Origin: Lachnoanaerobaculum sp. OBRC5-5
GTDB taxonomy: Bacteria > Bacillota > Clostridia > Lachnospirales > Lachnospiraceae
Reading direction: 5' to 3'
DNA length: 64,000 nt
NCBI RefSeq assembly: GCF_000296385.1
Contig: NZ_JH815185.1
Coordinates: forward strand, 1,258,684 to 1,322,683
Shown: positions 43,101 to 51,877 of the stretch, piece by piece
Position numbering within the stretch: the stretch's first letter is position 1
How the letters are laid out: each line of letters opens with the position of its first letter
Position numbers and translations under genes: made by a program
The notes under the pieces: generated by a model
What the model was told of the DNA's origin: nothing
Database searches by the model: none
What the model saw: only the letters and a program-made list of their open reading frames with translations

Positions 43101-43883
43101 TTATTTTCTTTTTTGTCTTGCAGCCTCATACATCAGTATGCTTCCTGCAACCGCTGCATTCAAAGACTCCACCTCACCAAGCATAGGTATTTTGACCTTA
43201 TCTTTCACTATATCTAAAACTTCTTTTGAGATTCCTGCTGCCTCATTACCTATTATAAATGCAATATCCTTTTTATAATCTGGAGCGTCGTATTCAATTG
43301 CCCCTTCAAGACTGCTTGCATAAATATTAATATTTTTTGAATAAAGCTTTTGTATCACTTCTTTAAGATCCTTTACATAAATAAAAGGAACTCTGAAAAT
43401 TGATCCCATTGTAGAGCGTATAACCTTAGGATTATAGATATCCACAGTGGTTTCATTCATTATAATACCTGTAATCCCCGCTCCTTCTCCGGCCCTGACC
43501 AAGGTACCGAGATTTCCCGGATCCTGAAGGCTGTCAAGAATAAGCAAACTGTGTGGAGTATCTCTTTTATCCAATATTTTTTCAAGCGTATATTCTTTTC
43601 TTTTTACAACAGCCATTACTCCCTGTGGAGTTTTTGTATCTGATACGGACTCAAATATTCTGTCACTGACCGTCTCATACTCCGGATAGATTTCGGACAA
43701 TATTTTCCCGTTTTCAGCCTCAAAGCTTTCACTTGCAAATACGTCCAATATCTCATCCTTTTTGAGTTCTTTAAACATTCTGATGCCCTCAATAATATAG
43801 GCATTATGTTTTTTTCTGGCATTGCTCTTTTTTATAAGTGCCGCCAGATCTTTTATCTTCTTATTTCCTGATGAAGTAATCAT
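43101..43883 (-). CDS. TrmH-family rRNA 2'-O-methyltransferase
   Basis: The 260-residue protein is a SpoU-class methyltransferase with an N-terminal RNA-binding domain (1-95) and a C-terminal trefoil-knot domain with LILDSLQDPGNLGTLVR (motif 1), IIGNEAAGIS (motif 2) and IPMLGEVESLNAAVAGSIL (motif 3). Relatives methylate a ribose in 23S rRNA or tRNA, but the exact target is not clear from sequence. I start it at the ATG at 43883, after GGGAGAAG, rather than at 43937, which lies inside nadE. Confidence 0.9.
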   Translation of the reverse strand: MITSSGNKKIKDLAALIKKSNARKKHNAYIIEGIRMFKELKKDEILDVFASESFEAENGKILSEIYPEYETVSDRIFESVSDTKTPQGVMAVVKRKEYTLEKILDKRDTPHSLLILDSLQDPGNLGTLVRAGEGAGITGIIMNETTVDIYNPKVIRSTMGSIFRVPFIYVKDLKEVIQKLYSKNINIYASSLEGAIEYDAPDYKKDIAFIIGNEAAGISKEVLDIVKDKVKIPMLGEVESLNAAVAGSILMYEAARQKRK

Positions 43884-43897
43884 TAGCTTCTCCCATA

Positions 43898-45835
43898 TTA
43901 CAGATCCGTTTTTATATTTTCCAGGTCTTTTATCCACAAAGCCTTACTTGCATCACTTGGCATTCTAAGATCACCTCTTGGAGATATTGCAATACTTCCG
44001 ACCTTAGGGCCGTCAGGCAGTGCGGATCTCTTAAACTGCTGTGAGAAGAATCTTGAGTAGAAAACATTCAACCATTTTAAAATTGTCTCTTCATCATAGA
44101 TATCCTTAAATGCTTTCTTTGCCATTCTGTATATCTTTGAAGGCATAAAACCGAAGCGAAGTGCATTGTATAAAAAGAAATCATGTAATTCATACGGTCC
44201 CACCAAATCTTCCGTCTTTTGTGCTATCTTTCCGTTTTCAGGCGGCAAAAGCTCAGGAGATACAGGTGTATCAAGAATATCATAAAGTATATTTGCTATC
44301 TTCTTATCCTCTGTTGTATCGGCATAGTAATTTACCAAATGTCTAACCAGAGTCTTTGGAATTGAAGCATTCACACCATACATTGACATATGATCACCGT
44401 TATATGTTGCCCATCCAAGCACAAGCTCGGACAAATCACCTGTTCCTACGACTATACCGTTATCTCTGTTAGCAATATCCATAAGAATCTGAGTTCTTTC
44501 TCTTGCCTGTGCATTTTCATAAGTAATATCTTTTACATTTATATCATGTCCGATATCAATAAAATGCCTCTTTATAGATTCAACTATTGAGATCTCTTCC
44601 AAAGTTGCACCGAAGCTTTTTGTAAGTTCACAGGCGTTATTATATGTTCTGTCCGTAGTTCCGAATCCCGGCATTGTAACAGCCTTTATACCGCTTTTAT
44701 CAAGTCCAAGCATATCATAAGTCTTGGCACATACAAGAAGTGCAAGAGTTGAATCCAGTCCTCCGGAAATTCCGAGAATAACATTTTTTGAACCGATATG
44801 CGTAAGTCTTTTCTTAAGTCCAAGAGCCTGTATTGTGAGTATCTCCTCGCATCTTTCATTTCTCTTTAACATATCATCAGGTACAAAAGGCTTAGGATCG
44901 AAGTTTCTCTCAAGTTCAAGCTCATCATTCTCGATCTCAAACTCCATAACCATGTAATCTTTACGATTGCTATCCTGTCCTTCTCTTATTTTAAATGTAG
45001 TCTGCTTTCTTCTTTCCAAATTAAGCCTGTTTACATCTATCTCAATTCTTACGGCTTCATTTTTAAACCTTGTACTTTCAGCCAGAATTTTACCGTTTTC
45101 CGCTATTATTCCCTGTCCTCCGAATACCAGATCCTGAGTAGATTCTCCCTCTCCGGCATTTGCATAGATATAACCGCATATAAGTTTCTTTGAATGATTG
45201 CTTATCAAGCTGTCACGATATGCCTTTTTTCCGACTATATCATTTGATGCCGAGGCATTTACAATAATGTTTGCACCTGCAAGTGCATGTCCTATACTTG
45301 GAGGATCTGCAACCCAAAGATCCTCACATATCTCACCTGCCAAAACAAGTCCCGGCATATTTGTACATTCAAACAATATCTTTGAGCCCATAGGGATTAC
45401 ATCATCAAAAAGATCAACCCATACCGCATTTTCAAATCCCCTGTTAAAATACCTCTCCTCGTAAAACTCACCGTAATTTGGCAGATTTATTTTATTTATA
45501 AGCCCCAGCATCAATCCGTTTGATATAACCGCTACAACATTATAAAGCTTTCCCTTATAATCCCAAGGCAGCCCCAGAAAAATAACAGATTTATGTCCCT
45601 TTGTAAAATCAACTATTTCTTTCAATGCCTTCTTGGCTTCACTGATAAGCGAATCTTGAAAAAAAAGATCATTACATGTATATGCTGTCAGACAAAGCTC
45701 CGGAAATACTATGATACTGCTTTTATTTTCCCATTCTTTTTCTATGGCCTTTTTTATACTTTCCTTGTTATAGTCCACATCACATACTCTGATATCAGGT
45801 GATACGCTTGCAACTCTTATAAAACCGTCTCTCAT
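43898..45835 (-). CDS. nadE: Glutamine-dependent NAD+ synthetase
   Basis: NadE amidates nicotinate adenine dinucleotide to NAD. The 645 residues have an N-terminal nitrilase-type glutaminase (1-280; catalytic Glu near FPELCLTAYT, Cys in GEICEDLWV) that makes ammonia, and a C-terminal ATP-binding synthetase (about 310-640) with GISGGLDSTLALLV, GTGDLSELVLGW and the LPDGPKVGSI end. This form can use glutamine directly. It overlaps the HD-domain gene by four bases (ATGA), so the two are translated as a unit. Confidence 0.96.
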   Translation of the reverse strand: MRDGFIRVASVSPDIRVCDVDYNKESIKKAIEKEWENKSSIIVFPELCLTAYTCNDLFFQDSLISEAKKALKEIVDFTKGHKSVIFLGLPWDYKGKLYNVVAVISNGLMLGLINKINLPNYGEFYEERYFNRGFENAVWVDLFDDVIPMGSKILFECTNMPGLVLAGEICEDLWVADPPSIGHALAGANIIVNASASNDIVGKKAYRDSLISNHSKKLICGYIYANAGEGESTQDLVFGGQGIIAENGKILAESTRFKNEAVRIEIDVNRLNLERRKQTTFKIREGQDSNRKDYMVMEFEIENDELELERNFDPKPFVPDDMLKRNERCEEILTIQALGLKKRLTHIGSKNVILGISGGLDSTLALLVCAKTYDMLGLDKSGIKAVTMPGFGTTDRTYNNACELTKSFGATLEEISIVESIKRHFIDIGHDINVKDITYENAQARERTQILMDIANRDNGIVVGTGDLSELVLGWATYNGDHMSMYGVNASIPKTLVRHLVNYYADTTEDKKIANILYDILDTPVSPELLPPENGKIAQKTEDLVGPYELHDFFLYNALRFGFMPSKIYRMAKKAFKDIYDEETILKWLNVFYSRFFSQQFKRSALPDGPKVGSIAISPRGDLRMPSDASKALWIKDLENIKTDL

Positions 45836-46380
45836 ATTTTCTCTTTAACATCTCCAAAAACAAAATCACAAAGTTTCTCATATTCCCTATAAAACTCATT
45901 ATCTTCCAGGTCTTTCAACGCATCAAGTATACCATAATAGTACATTGCCTGCTTTACCTTATCTTTCTCATTAAACCTAAGTAAAAAATCGTTTCCGAGG
46001 CAAAGATAATCTCTTGCGGAATTTCTGATATTTGACAGTTTATCTCCAAGAGCTATTATCTTTACTTCTATTGATTCATCTTTCAAAGTTTTTAATGTAT
46101 GCATCTTTCTCTCAATCCATGTCTTTGACTTATCCTCAGATTCACTTCCTACAAGAGCCGCTACTTTTTTCCCGAATTCTTTTTCTATCTCGGTTATGGT
46201 AACGGAAGTATCTTCAACCGTATCATGTAGTAATGATGCTACTCTTACTTCTTCATTGTCTGTAATCAAGGATACAATGGTACATACCTCCAAGGGATGG
46301 GTAATATACGGTATTGTGCTCCCCTTTCTGAACTGGCCCTCATGTGCCTTAATCGCAAATTTCACCGCTTTTTCTATCAT
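45832..46380 (-). CDS. Small HD-domain phosphohydrolase, alarmone-hydrolase-like
   Basis: A 182-residue HD-superfamily protein resembling the hydrolase half of RelA/SpoT. It shows HEGQFRKGSTIPYITHPLEV, HDTVEDT (the HDxxED motif) and LGDKLSNIRN, the same order as in SpoT and the stand-alone MESH1/SAH enzymes, and has no synthetase or TGS domain. The likely activity is hydrolysis of (p)ppGpp or a related nucleotide such as NADPH, which MESH1 also cleaves; the substrate is unproven. It overlaps nadE. Confidence 0.8.
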   Translation of the reverse strand: MIEKAVKFAIKAHEGQFRKGSTIPYITHPLEVCTIVSLITDNEEVRVASLLHDTVEDTSVTITEIEKEFGKKVAALVGSESEDKSKTWIERKMHTLKTLKDESIEVKIIALGDKLSNIRNSARDYLCLGNDFLLRFNEKDKVKQAMYYYGILDALKDLEDNEFYREYEKLCDFVFGDVKEKI

Positions 46381-46425
46381 AACAACTCCTTTAATTATTA
46401 TATTTTTCTTAAGTCAATTTTTAAC

Positions 46426-46454
46426 TTGAAGTTTTTTTTTAAGTCTGTTATTCT
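46426..46454 (+). promoter_or_regulatory. Promoter of the Ig-like membrane protein
   Basis: TTGAAG (46426-46431), 17 bases that are half T, TATTCT (46449-46454) with an extended TGT. Confidence 0.6.
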
Positions 46455-46494
46455 AATCAAAGATTGCTTGTACAATTGAAAGTGAGGAAAATCC

Positions 46495-47274
46495 ATGGCA
46501 GATGAAAATAATGTAAATGAAAAACCTAAAAAAAGGAAGTTTTCAAAACTCAAATATATAATAGCATTTATATTCATAAATGTAATCATATTTTTTGCTG
46601 TAACCTCACAGCCTCATTTCGAAATTTCCACAGTTGCGGATTCCGATTCCAAATCTGTAGAAATTAGAGTGACTCAAAAGAGCTTTTTCCCATTGCAAAG
46701 TTTTACAATGACTCTTGACGACTCGCCGCTCTCATATACAAAGAACGGTAATACATATGTGGCTACAGCAACAAAGAACGGTACTCTGGAAGTAGTTGCT
46801 ACAAATCTGAATACAATGTCTCAGACTATATATGAAAGAATAGATAATATCGACTCCACCGCACCTACTATATTTGCACAGTTGGTGAAAAAAGGCGTGC
46901 TTAATATAACATTTGAGGACGGACATTCAGATATTGACTATGACAGCATCTACGCAATAGACAGTGATGACAGAAAGTTAAAGCCTTCAAAAATAGATGA
47001 AGAAGAGGGCAGAGCTACATTTGAATTTGATACCTACTCTATAAAGGCGTATGTTTCCGATACGGCGGGGAATGAAGGAGAAGTTGAATTTAACAACAGC
47101 GAAGTCAACCAGACAAAACTTGTTTCTGCTGAAGGTACAGAAGTAAATGATATTCCTGTTGAAGAATCCGGAAATAATGAAAATGATATCTCCGATCAGA
47201 CTACTTTCGATGTCGGAAATTTAAATGAAAAACCGCCTAAGAAAAACGATGACTATTTATACGAAAAACATTAA
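46495..47274 (+). CDS. Single-pass membrane protein with bacterial Ig-like domain
   Basis: The 259-residue protein has a basic N-terminus, one membrane helix (about 21-39) and an extracellular region. Residues 60-110 and 119-205 look like Ig-like domains; DSTAPTIFAQL and VSDTAGNEGEV are the conserved strand turns of such repeats and also appear in the large surface protein at 62419-64000 (DATAPYITI, DMAGNVTE). The C-terminal 55 residues are acidic and low-complexity. It has its own promoter, divergent from the HD-domain/nadE operon. No catalytic motif is visible. Confidence 0.75.
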   Translation: MADENNVNEKPKKRKFSKLKYIIAFIFINVIIFFAVTSQPHFEISTVADSDSKSVEIRVTQKSFFPLQSFTMTLDDSPLSYTKNGNTYVATATKNGTLEVVATNLNTMSQTIYERIDNIDSTAPTIFAQLVKKGVLNITFEDGHSDIDYDSIYAIDSDDRKLKPSKIDEEEGRATFEFDTYSIKAYVSDTAGNEGEVEFNNSEVNQTKLVSAEGTEVNDIPVEESGNNENDISDQTTFDVGNLNEKPPKKNDDYLYEKH

Positions 47275-47290
47275 TATAATTAAAATAATA

Positions 47291-47325
47291 AAAAAACTCC
47301 ATTCCAAACGGTCCGGAGTTTTTTT
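47291..47325. terminator. Bidirectional terminator
   Basis: AAAAAACTCC and GGAGTTTTTTT flank a 14-base loop. It terminates both the Ig-like gene and trmL. Confidence 0.85.
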
Positions 47326-47326
47326 A

Positions 47327-47824
47327 TTATTTATATTTAAGTCTGTGTAATTCTCCTGTAAGCTGCATTTTTTCAAATCCGTTTTGTGACAATGCTTCGT
47401 ACAAGATAATTGCCACCGAATTTGACAGATTCAGACTTCTGATATCTCCCCACATAGGTATTCGTATACATGTGTCTTCATTTTCTGCAAGTATCTCTTC
47501 AGGTATTCCTGCACTTTCTTTACCGAACATTATATAATCATCCGGCTTATACTCTACATCTTTATATGTATGATGCGCCTTTGTAGTTGCAAAATACATA
47601 TGCTCTCTTGCCGCAGGATTCTTTTCATAAAAGTCATTTATATCGGAATATATTGTAACATCAAGATTCTTCCAATAGTCCATACCTGCGCGCCTTATCT
47701 CTTTTTCATTGATTCTAAAACCCAGAGGCTCTATCAGATGAAGTCTTGTACCCGTTGCTACACAGCTTCTTCCGATATTGCCTGTATTTGCAGGTATTTC
47801 AGGTTCAAGTAATACTATATTCAT
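47327..47824 (-). CDS. trmL: tRNA (cytidine/uridine-34 2'-O)-methyltransferase
   Basis: TrmL methylates the ribose of the wobble base in leucine tRNAs. The 165 residues are a minimal SPOUT domain with EPEIPANTGNIGRSCVATG, FGKESAGIPEE and IRSLNLSNSVAIILYEA, the three knot motifs. It overlaps the aminotransferase by 4 bases. Confidence 0.95.
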   Translation of the reverse strand: MNIVLLEPEIPANTGNIGRSCVATGTRLHLIEPLGFRINEKEIRRAGMDYWKNLDVTIYSDINDFYEKNPAAREHMYFATTKAHHTYKDVEYKPDDYIMFGKESAGIPEEILAENEDTCIRIPMWGDIRSLNLSNSVAIILYEALSQNGFEKMQLTGELHRLKYK

Positions 47825-48981
47825 GAAAGACTCCTTACAAACTTCTCAATTCTTGAGATTGCTTCCTTAAGTCTTTCTATAGAATATGCATATGAGACTC
47901 TGACATAGCCCTCTCCGCTTGCACCGAATGCCGTACCCGGAACTATAGCGGTCTTTTGCTCTTCCAACAATCTTGTTGCAAATTCTTCCGATGTCATATT
48001 AAATCTTTTTATACTCGGAAATACATAGAATGCTCCCTGCGGTTCAAAGCATGTCATTCCAAGTTCATCAAATTTATGTAATAGAAATCTTCTTCTTTGA
48101 TTGTATGACTCTCTCATCTTGGCCACATCGTCATCTCCATGCGCCAGAGCCTCAACAGCGGCATACTGACTTGTAGTAGGTGCACACATAATGGCATATT
48201 GATGAATCTTTGTCATCTGAGCTATAATTTCCTTAGGACCTGTAGCGTATCCGAGTCTCCATCCCGTCATGGCATAGGATTTTGAAAAACCGTTTATAAG
48301 TATGGTTCTTTCTTTCATTCCTTCTACCTGAACTATTGAAGCATGTTCTCCTTCATATGTAAGTTCACAGTATATTTCATCGGATATTACATACAAATCT
48401 TTTTCTATACAAACTTTTGCTATCTCTTTTAACTCATTTATATTGAGTATTGATCCTGTAGGATTATTCGGAAAAGGTAAAATAAGTATCTTTGTCTTAT
48501 CTGTTACTTTTTCCAAAATTTGACTTGCTTTCAGCTTAAAACCGTCTTCGGCTTTGAGTTCAATTATTACAGGTTTTCCTCCTGCCAAAATTGTACAAGG
48601 CTCATATGAAACATATGAAGGCTGTGGTATCAAAACTTCATCGCCTGCATCAAGCATAGCTCTGAGCGCAATATCAATACCCTCACTTCCACCTACTGTA
48701 ATGATCATTTCGTCTTTCGGATTATATTCTACATTAAGCTTTCTTATAAGATACTTTCTTATTTCTTCTCTAAGCTCCATCAAACCTGAGTTTGATGTAT
48801 AAAAAGTTCTTCCTTTTTCAAGAGAATATATACCTGCATCTCTTATAAAATAAGGTGTATCAAAATCGGGCTCTCCAACTCCAAGAGATATTGCATCTTC
48901 CATAGTATTGACTATATCAAAAAACTTTCTGATACCTGAAGGTTTTATTGATGTTATTGTTTTTGATAATGGATTTCTCAT
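47821..48981 (-). CDS. Class I/II pyridoxal-phosphate aminotransferase
   Basis: The 386 residues form a complete fold-type I aminotransferase. GVGEPDFDTP (about 36), PFPNNPTGS, DEIYCELTYEG and the PLP lysine in GFSKSYAMTGWRLGYA (about 230) place it in the aspartate/aromatic PatA-like group. The substrate is not clear. It is flanked by an Lrp-family regulator (4-base overlap), which often controls amino-acid metabolism, so regulation by its substrate amino acid is plausible. Confidence 0.92.
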   Translation of the reverse strand: MRNPLSKTITSIKPSGIRKFFDIVNTMEDAISLGVGEPDFDTPYFIRDAGIYSLEKGRTFYTSNSGLMELREEIRKYLIRKLNVEYNPKDEMIITVGGSEGIDIALRAMLDAGDEVLIPQPSYVSYEPCTILAGGKPVIIELKAEDGFKLKASQILEKVTDKTKILILPFPNNPTGSILNINELKEIAKVCIEKDLYVISDEIYCELTYEGEHASIVQVEGMKERTILINGFSKSYAMTGWRLGYATGPKEIIAQMTKIHQYAIMCAPTTSQYAAVEALAHGDDDVAKMRESYNQRRRFLLHKFDELGMTCFEPQGAFYVFPSIKRFNMTSEEFATRLLEEQKTAIVPGTAFGASGEGYVRVSYAYSIERLKEAISRIEKFVRSLS

Positions 48982-49460
48982 GGTGTTATCAGCTGCCTCT
49001 CATCTTTTTTCTTTGCAGATAATATTGTTCCATGGTCTTTATATTTTTTCAGTACAAAATGTGTTGCGGTTGAAAGCACTGAATCCATAGGTGCCAATTT
49101 ATCAGAGACAAATTGTGCCACTTCTCGCATTGTTCTTCCTTCAATAAAAACAGTAAAGTCAAATGCTCCACTCATCAAATATATTGCACTTACTTCAGAG
49201 AATTGGTAAATTCTTTCAGCAATATTATCAAAGCCCATACCCTTTTGAGGTGTAACTCTTACTTCAATAAGTGCATTCACCTTTTCATTGGCTGTTTTTT
49301 CCCAATTGATCAATGTATGATAACCGCATATCACACCTTCTTTTTCCATATCGGAAATCTCATTTGCAACGGCTACCTCATCTTCACCCAATAAAATAGC
49401 CAACTCCGCAATATCAATTCTGGAATTTTTTTCAATTACTGATAATATCTTCTCTCTCAT
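48978..49460 (-). CDS. Lrp/AsnC-family transcriptional regulator
   Basis: The 160-residue protein has an N-terminal helix-turn-helix (about 1-50; IDIAELAILLGEDEVAVANEI) and a C-terminal RAM domain (about 65-140) with VRVTPQKGMGFDNIAERI and YLMSGAFDFTVFIEG, which senses amino acids. It overlaps the aminotransferase by 4 bases and the upstream AIR-synthase-like gene by 29. Lrp relatives commonly control adjacent aminotransferase genes. Its effector is unknown. Confidence 0.92.
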   Translation of the reverse strand: MREKILSVIEKNSRIDIAELAILLGEDEVAVANEISDMEKEGVICGYHTLINWEKTANEKVNALIEVRVTPQKGMGFDNIAERIYQFSEVSAIYLMSGAFDFTVFIEGRTMREVAQFVSDKLAPMDSVLSTATHFVLKKYKDHGTILSAKKKDERQLITP

Positions 49461-50034
49461 CTTTTATCACCTTAAAAATTTCATCCTGCAAAGGCCTGTT
49501 CACATATTCTACAGATTCCTTATCTGTAATCACCTTATCAAGGCTGTCTGTCAAACAACCTATTACCTGTGCAGCAATCCCTCTTTCCTCCAAGTATTTA
49601 CAGGCAGATATAGGGTCCTCACTCAGAACTATCTTGCCTTCGCTTAAAAGTCTATATATATTTATTCCGAAATATTCACAAATCTCAATACAAATCTGTA
49701 TTGTACTTATTTTTTTTATTTCTATCTCAAAACCGCGGCCACGAGACTTTGCAAAATTATATAATGCCTTTAGGATTCCACCTTCCGAAACATCCAGCGT
49801 TTCACCATTGACCTCTGTCAATATACCGTTTATATCTACAGGAGCACATTCAGGTCTGTCATTATTTATGGGAGATAAATATCTCCCATAATAACCGTTT
49901 TCTTTAACATGCTTTTCTATGCTCTCTATATATACTTTATTAAAATATCCGTTTAATTCTTCACGGTAATTCTCTATCAATATCAAAGAGCCCTTAAGTC
50001 CGGCATATCCGCAAAATATTATATATTTTTTCAT
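49432..50034 (-). CDS. AIR-synthase-like C-terminal domain protein (HypE-like), orphan domain
   Basis: The 200-residue protein resembles only the C-terminal half of AIR synthase/HypE/ThiL-type enzymes: LDVSEGGILKALYNFAKSRG (about residue 80), the helix CIEICEYFGINIYRLLSEGK and ERGIAAQVIGCLTD fit that domain. The N-terminal half, which binds ATP in the full enzymes, is absent; residues 1-70 begin with FCGYAGLKGSL and look like a short replacement. Without the ATP half, kinase-like activity is unlikely; a partner or ligand-binding role is possible. It starts on the TAATG shared with the VanW gene. Confidence 0.65.
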   Translation of the reverse strand: MKKYIIFCGYAGLKGSLILIENYREELNGYFNKVYIESIEKHVKENGYYGRYLSPINNDRPECAPVDINGILTEVNGETLDVSEGGILKALYNFAKSRGRGFEIEIKKISTIQICIEICEYFGINIYRLLSEGKIVLSEDPISACKYLEERGIAAQVIGCLTDSLDKVITDKESVEYVNRPLQDEIFKVIKDEREDIISN

Positions 50035-51653
50035 TACTGTCCGTCATTAATATTCGGATTAAAGCCCGGACCTTGACTGACATCAACAGAATTATCTGCA
50101 GGTCCGTTATCTGCAGGAGCATCATTCACAGTTTCGCCACCCTCGGTATTTTCTACCGGTGCGGCTGTAGGAGCAGGGGCATCCACTCTGGTACCTCTGA
50201 TATAAATATCGTCAGCCATTCTGTAAGTATCACTTGATACCAATTCTCTGCTTACCTCAACTCCGTTTTCCTTTACAACCTTCCAAAGCTTTGAAACTCT
50301 TCCCTTATGTCCGTCAGATTCCTTTCTGACATATCCTACAGGCTTTGAAGGATCGTCTTTATAAGTCTTTCCCTTAGGTGTTTCATTGATTACTTCAGAA
50401 ACAAATTCAATTGTTCTGTTTGTAGATCTGTCTTCCTTACCCCAGATAGTAAATGTAACATTTCTTCCGGATGTCACAGCCTCTACATATATAGGAGTAC
50501 TTCTGTTGTTTGTAACCTTTATATCCTTATAATCTCCGGCAATCGCCGCATCACCGCTTGGCTGTACATAGCCTACTATCATTGAGTGATTTTTTCTCTC
50601 TGTGATTTTTACTTCAGCTCTCAGCGCGGCCTGATATAATGTTGTTGCAATCTGACATGCACCACCGCCGACACTGTCTACAACCAATCCGTTTTGATAA
50701 GCCTTTGCCATCTTATATCCGTTTTTAATTGTAAACGGTTGCATTCTTTCATAACCCGATATTGTTTCACCCGGCATCAAAAGCACACCGTCCATCTTTT
50801 CGGTTCCGACAGCAATATTTGTGGCTCTCTCGGATGTGGAAGAAGAGTAGTTGGTTGTAAATGTACCAAGCACATCCTTTATATCTTTTAAATCCTCAGC
50901 CTTAACGGCTGCGGCCTGCTTAGTAACTTGTGCTTCTATTGTCTCTTCTTCACTTTTAAGTATTGCTTCCTTAAGCTTGTCTACAGTAGAGTCCTTATCT
51001 ATTGAATATCCGTCATGTTCAGGTGTTATCTCAAATGCACCGTTGACTCTTTTTATAGTTGCATTAACAGGTGCATCCGGATTCTTACTGTTGGCTCTCT
51101 TAAAAAATGCATTTAAAGCTTCTTCATTAAATTCAATATCCGGAGTAATGCTTTCAGGATTTTCTATAAGACCTGCACTTTTTGCAAATCGTTCAATCAT
51201 ATTTCCTGATGTATATTTACCCGCTTCAGACAGTATATACTCTTTATTTTCTATGCTTGCACCAAGATCCGAAAAGCTGCTCTCTATCTGCTCTCCGTTT
51301 ACAGATAAGATAAACTTCTTCTCATCAACTTTAGTCTGAAGTTTTTCCAAAGCTTCACTAAGTGCAGTCATTGTTTTAACGCTGTCATCTAATCCGCTTA
51401 CACTGAATCCTTCAGGCAGTCTTCTCTCAGCTTTTATTCCTTCATCTTCAGTTACAGCCTCCTGTGTGCTCTCCTGTTCTTTGGTTGTCTCCTCTTCTTT
51501 AGCATCACTGTCTGTAGACTTCTTATCGTCAGCTTTTGCCTCCTGCTTTTCGGCTCTAACTTCAAAACTACCTGCTCTACTACCTATTCCAAATCCTGCA
51601 ACAGCCATAAACACAGCCATTGCTGCAGTTATATTTCCTATATTCTTCTTCAA
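50034..51653 (-). CDS. VanW-family cell-wall protein with peptidoglycan-binding and G5 domains
   Basis: The 539-residue protein has a signal peptide or N-terminal anchor (1-28), an acidic linker (30-80), two PG_binding_4 repeats (about 85-260), a VanW domain (about 275-405; GVLLMPGETISGYERM and GGACQIATTLYQAAL), and a G5-like segment (about 425-490), then a Pro/Ala/Asn/Asp-rich tail. The arrangement matches Firmicute YoaR-like proteins. VanW is associated with vancomycin resistance operons, but such proteins are common in normal cell walls. The start is a TTG at 51653, close after AAGGG. Confidence 0.85.
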   Translation of the reverse strand: MKKNIGNITAAMAVFMAVAGFGIGSRAGSFEVRAEKQEAKADDKKSTDSDAKEEETTKEQESTQEAVTEDEGIKAERRLPEGFSVSGLDDSVKTMTALSEALEKLQTKVDEKKFILSVNGEQIESSFSDLGASIENKEYILSEAGKYTSGNMIERFAKSAGLIENPESITPDIEFNEEALNAFFKRANSKNPDAPVNATIKRVNGAFEITPEHDGYSIDKDSTVDKLKEAILKSEEETIEAQVTKQAAAVKAEDLKDIKDVLGTFTTNYSSSTSERATNIAVGTEKMDGVLLMPGETISGYERMQPFTIKNGYKMAKAYQNGLVVDSVGGGACQIATTLYQAALRAEVKITERKNHSMIVGYVQPSGDAAIAGDYKDIKVTNNRSTPIYVEAVTSGRNVTFTIWGKEDRSTNRTIEFVSEVINETPKGKTYKDDPSKPVGYVRKESDGHKGRVSKLWKVVKENGVEVSRELVSSDTYRMADDIYIRGTRVDAPAPTAAPVENTEGGETVNDAPADNGPADNSVDVSQGPGFNPNINDGQ

Positions 51654-51683
51654 CTTTCCCTTGTCCTCTCTAGACCGGCATAC

Positions 51684-51782
51684 CTATATTGACAATGCTG
51701 ACACTACTACAGGTACCACCATAGCCAGAACTAAAATTGTAACTATAACTATTGATATAATCTGTCTTTTCTTATTCTTCAT
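51684..51782 (-). CDS. Small single-pass membrane peptide (32 residues)
   Basis: The frame from ATG 51782 encodes 32 residues: a basic start (MKNKKRQ) followed by a hydrophobic helix (IISIVIVTILVLAMVVPVVV). AGAGG at a 6-base spacing precedes the ATG, and the stop is 30 bases before the VanW start. The basic-then-hydrophobic pattern and the ribosome binding site support translation. Short peptides of this kind (often with LAMVxP) recur in Lachnospiraceae, but I cannot name a function. Confidence 0.6.
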   Translation of the reverse strand: MKNKKRQIISIVIVTILVLAMVVPVVVSALSI

Positions 51783-51840
51783 ATAAACCTCTTTTCTTTA
51801 TGGGATAAACTATACTTTTATGATTTTAGTGAAATGTTTT

Positions 51841-51861
51841 CAGTCTACAGAATGTAGACTG
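51841..51861 (-). terminator. Hairpin after the DEDDh exonuclease gene
   Basis: CAGTCTACA-GAA-TGTAGACTG forms a 9-bp perfect stem. On the minus strand the tail is AAAACATTTC, so it lacks a U-tract and would be a weak terminator or a stability hairpin. Confidence 0.4.
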
Positions 51862-51877
51862 TAATATTTGCGCTTTA

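Noticed and set aside
50034-51653. Vancomycin resistance determinant
   Set aside because: VanW-like domains are common in Firmicute wall proteins; there are no vanA/B ligase, vanH or vanX genes nearby, so no resistance claim is made.
51841-51861. Strong terminator after the exonuclease gene
   Set aside because: The stem is perfect but the minus-strand tail is AAAACATTTC with no U-tract, so I keep it only as a weak hairpin.
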